From Leuctra nigra (Eukaryota > Arthropoda > Insecta > Plecoptera > Leuctridae), in assembly GCA_934045905.1 (NCBI GenBank), contig OW203768.1, positions 12,304,316 through 12,368,315 of the forward strand: a DNA stretch of 64,000 nt, read 5' to 3'. The position numbers were made by a program, and so were the translations under genes. The notes beneath the pieces are model-generated. The model did no database searches. It was not told where the DNA came from and saw nothing but the letters and a program-made list of their open reading frames with translations. Below are positions 62,057 to 64,000 of the stretch, piece by piece (position 1 is the first letter of the stretch; each line of letters opens with the position of its first letter).

Positions 62057-63790
62057 CTGTCCGTACCGGAACGCAAGGTTAGTGAGCACATAAGTCTGTC
62101 ATCGTGCCCGCTAGAGGGTCTAATGGGCCGGGGAGCTCGCACGGGCACGTACCTCGTTCCGTCTGCCAGAAACTCCACCTGTCCGTACCGGAACACAAGG
62201 TTAGTGAGCACATAAGTCTGTCATCGTGCCCGCTAGAGGGTCTGATGGGCCGGGGAGCTCGCACGGGCACGTACCTCGTTCCGTCTGCCAGAAACTCCAC
62301 CTGTCCGTACCGGAACGCAAGGTTAGTGAGCACATAAGTCTGTCATCGTGCCCGCTAGAGGGTCTGATGGGCCGGGGAGCTCGCACGGGCACGTACCTCG
62401 TTCCGTCTGCCAGAAACTCCACCTGCCCGTACCGGAACGCAAGGTTAGTGAGTACATAAGTCTGTCATCGTGCCCGCTAGAGGGTCTGATGGGCCGGGGA
62501 GCTCGCACGGGCACGTACCTCGTTCCGTCTGCCAGGAACTCCACCTGTCCGTACCGGAACGCAAAGTTAGTGTGTACATAAGTCTGTCTTCGTGCCCGCT
62601 AGAGGGTCTGATGGGCCGGGGAGCTCGCACGGGCACGGTCCTCGTTCCGTCTGCCAGAAACTTCACCTGTCCGTACCGGAACGGAAGGTTAGTGAGAACA
62701 TAAGTCTGTCATCGTGCCCGCTAGAGGGTCTGATGGGCCGGGGAGCTCGCACGGGCACGTACCTCGTGCCGTCTGCCAGGAACTCCACCTGTCCGTACCG
62801 GAACACAAGGTTAGTGAGTACATAAGTCTGTCATCGTGCCCGCTAGAGGGTCTGATGGGCCGGGGAGCTCGCACGGGCACGTACCTCGTGCCGTCTGCCA
62901 GGAACTCCACCTGTCCGTACTGGAACACAAGGTTAGTGAGTACATAAGTCTGTCATCGTGCCCGCTAGAGGGTCTGATGGGCCGGGGAGCTCGCACGGGC
63001 GCGTACCTCGTGCCATCTGCCAGAATCTCCACCTGTCCGTACCGGAACGCAAAGTTAGTGTGTACATAAGTCTGTCATCGTGCCCGCTAGAGGGTCTGAT
63101 GGGCCGGGGAGCTCGCACGGGCACGTACCTCGTTCCGTCTGCCAGGAACTCCACCTGTCCGTACCGGAACGCAAGGTTAGTGAGTACATAAGTCTGTCAT
63201 CGTGCCCGCTAGAGGGTCTGATGGGCCGGGGAGCTCGCACGGGCACGTACCTCGTTCCGTCTGCCAGGAACTCCACCTGTCCGTACCGGAACACAAGGTT
63301 AGTGAGCACATAAGTCTGTCATCGTGTCCGCTAGAGGGTCTGATGGGCCGGGGAGCTCGCACTGGCACGTACCTCGTTCCGTCTGCCAGAAACTCCACCT
63401 GTCCGTACCGGAACGCAAGGTTAGTGAGTACATAAGTCTGTCATCGCGTCCGCTAGAGGGTCTGATGGGCCGGGGAGCTCGCACGGGCACGTACCTCGTT
63501 CCGTCTGCCAGAAACTCCACCTGTCCGTACCAGAACGCAAGGTTAGTGTGTACATAAGTCTGTCTTCGTGCCCGCTAGAGGGTCTGATGGGCCGGGGAGC
63601 TCGCACGGGCACGTACCTCGTTCCGTCTGCCAGAAACTCCACCTGTCCGTACCGGAACGCAAGGTTAGTGAGTACATAAGTCTGTCATCGTGCCCGCTAG
63701 ATGGTCTGATGGGGCACGGGCACGTACCTCGTGCCGTCTGCCAGGAACTCCACCTGTCCGTACCGGAACGCAAGGTTAGTGAGTACATAA
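61970..63790 (-). repeat. 122-bp tandem array, fifteen acceptor-plus-exon units
   Basis: Units begin (plus strand cgtgcccgctagagggtc) near 61979, then every 122 bp to about 63687; the last is 13 bp short. On the minus strand each has a CTCACTAAC branch site (CACACTAAC in a few), a CAG|GTGGAG acceptor, then 82 bases of exon (VEFLADGTRY...SGHDDR). Only the 61979 unit goes on into the rest of the exon. A GAG|GTACGT donor-like site lies 26 bases into nearly all units. 122 is not a multiple of three, so read-through shifts frame at each unit. Confidence 0.93.
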
Positions 63791-64000
63791 GCAGTAACCT
63801 ACTATACCGACATGTGATGGGATGTGAACTTCCTATCCTGACCATTCGAAAGCAATTCATAAGCGTGAATTGGTGGGAATTTACTAACTTTATTAAATTT
63901 CAAGCGTTGTTCTGAAAATGAACTTCACATTAATTATGCTTATTCTAGTCAAATAAATTGTTAAATATTGATTAACTAACAGAGTGTTAGACATTTTAGT
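63791..64000. other. ZP intron, window edge
   Basis: AT-rich sequence upstream of the array. The next ZP exon must lie beyond the window. Confidence 0.5.

Noticed and set aside
61970..63790. CRISPR-like regular array
   Set aside because: Whole units repeat without unique spacers, and the genome is animal. It is an acceptor/exon minisatellite.
61805..63915. Many 73-115-codon frames on both strands of the 122-bp array
   Set aside because: They are the same repeat read in other frames or strand. Only 61906-62056 on the minus strand fits phase and joins the ZP domain.

Overview
This is eukaryotic, AT-rich DNA with GT-AG introns, reverse-transcribing elements, many small inverted-repeat elements and no bacterial operon features. 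The two multi-exon genes and their protein wording look arthropod, most likely insect. A hemipteran is a guess I cannot test here.

Layout. (1) Bases 568-23964, minus strand: the complete coding region of ced-6, the PTB-domain engulfment adaptor (vertebrate GULP1). I rebuilt it from nine exons whose phases all agree (447 codons plus stop). A plausible untranslated first exon with Inr and DPE core-promoter elements lies about 21 kb upstream, at 44737-44881. (2) The ced-6 intron between 6470 and 16025 holds a nested insertion. A 5'-truncated LINE on the plus strand (SGNH-like ORF1; intact endonuclease/reverse-transcriptase ORF2) is interrupted by a Ty3/gypsy LTR retrotransposon on the minus strand with an intact 1319-codon gag-pol. 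Its LTRs are identical over the 177 bp they share, so it is young. (3) Bases 24000-44700: mostly non-coding DNA with degenerate tandem repeats and many non-autonomous DNA transposons, several with clear target-site duplications (TA, TTAA, or 8 bp). (4) Bases 46605-47456, plus strand: a SIAH/SINA-like RING E3 ligase read as one open exon. (5) Bases 50704-62056, minus strand: the last eight exons of a zona pellucida (ZP) domain membrane protein. They hold the full ZP domain, a dibasic cleavage site, one membrane helix and a short tail; the 5' exons lie beyond the window. All phases agree.

The most unusual structure is in the ZP gene. Two exons have had their 3' splice site plus the first part of the exon amplified into tandem arrays: ten units of 145 bp at about 52.2-53.7 kb and fifteen units of 122 bp at about 62.0-63.8 kb. 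Only the last unit of each array continues into a full exon, so every upstream acceptor is a decoy. In the 145-bp array each decoy gives an in-frame stop. Two more arrays sit at a splice donor (57.7-57.9 kb) and over the stop codon (50.6-50.7 kb) of the same gene.

ced-6 would act in apoptotic-cell engulfment and endocytic adaptor signalling, the RING protein in ubiquitin transfer, and the ZP protein in the apical extracellular matrix or cuticle. Nothing suggests they share a pathway. All family names are from sequence reading only; no database search was run.
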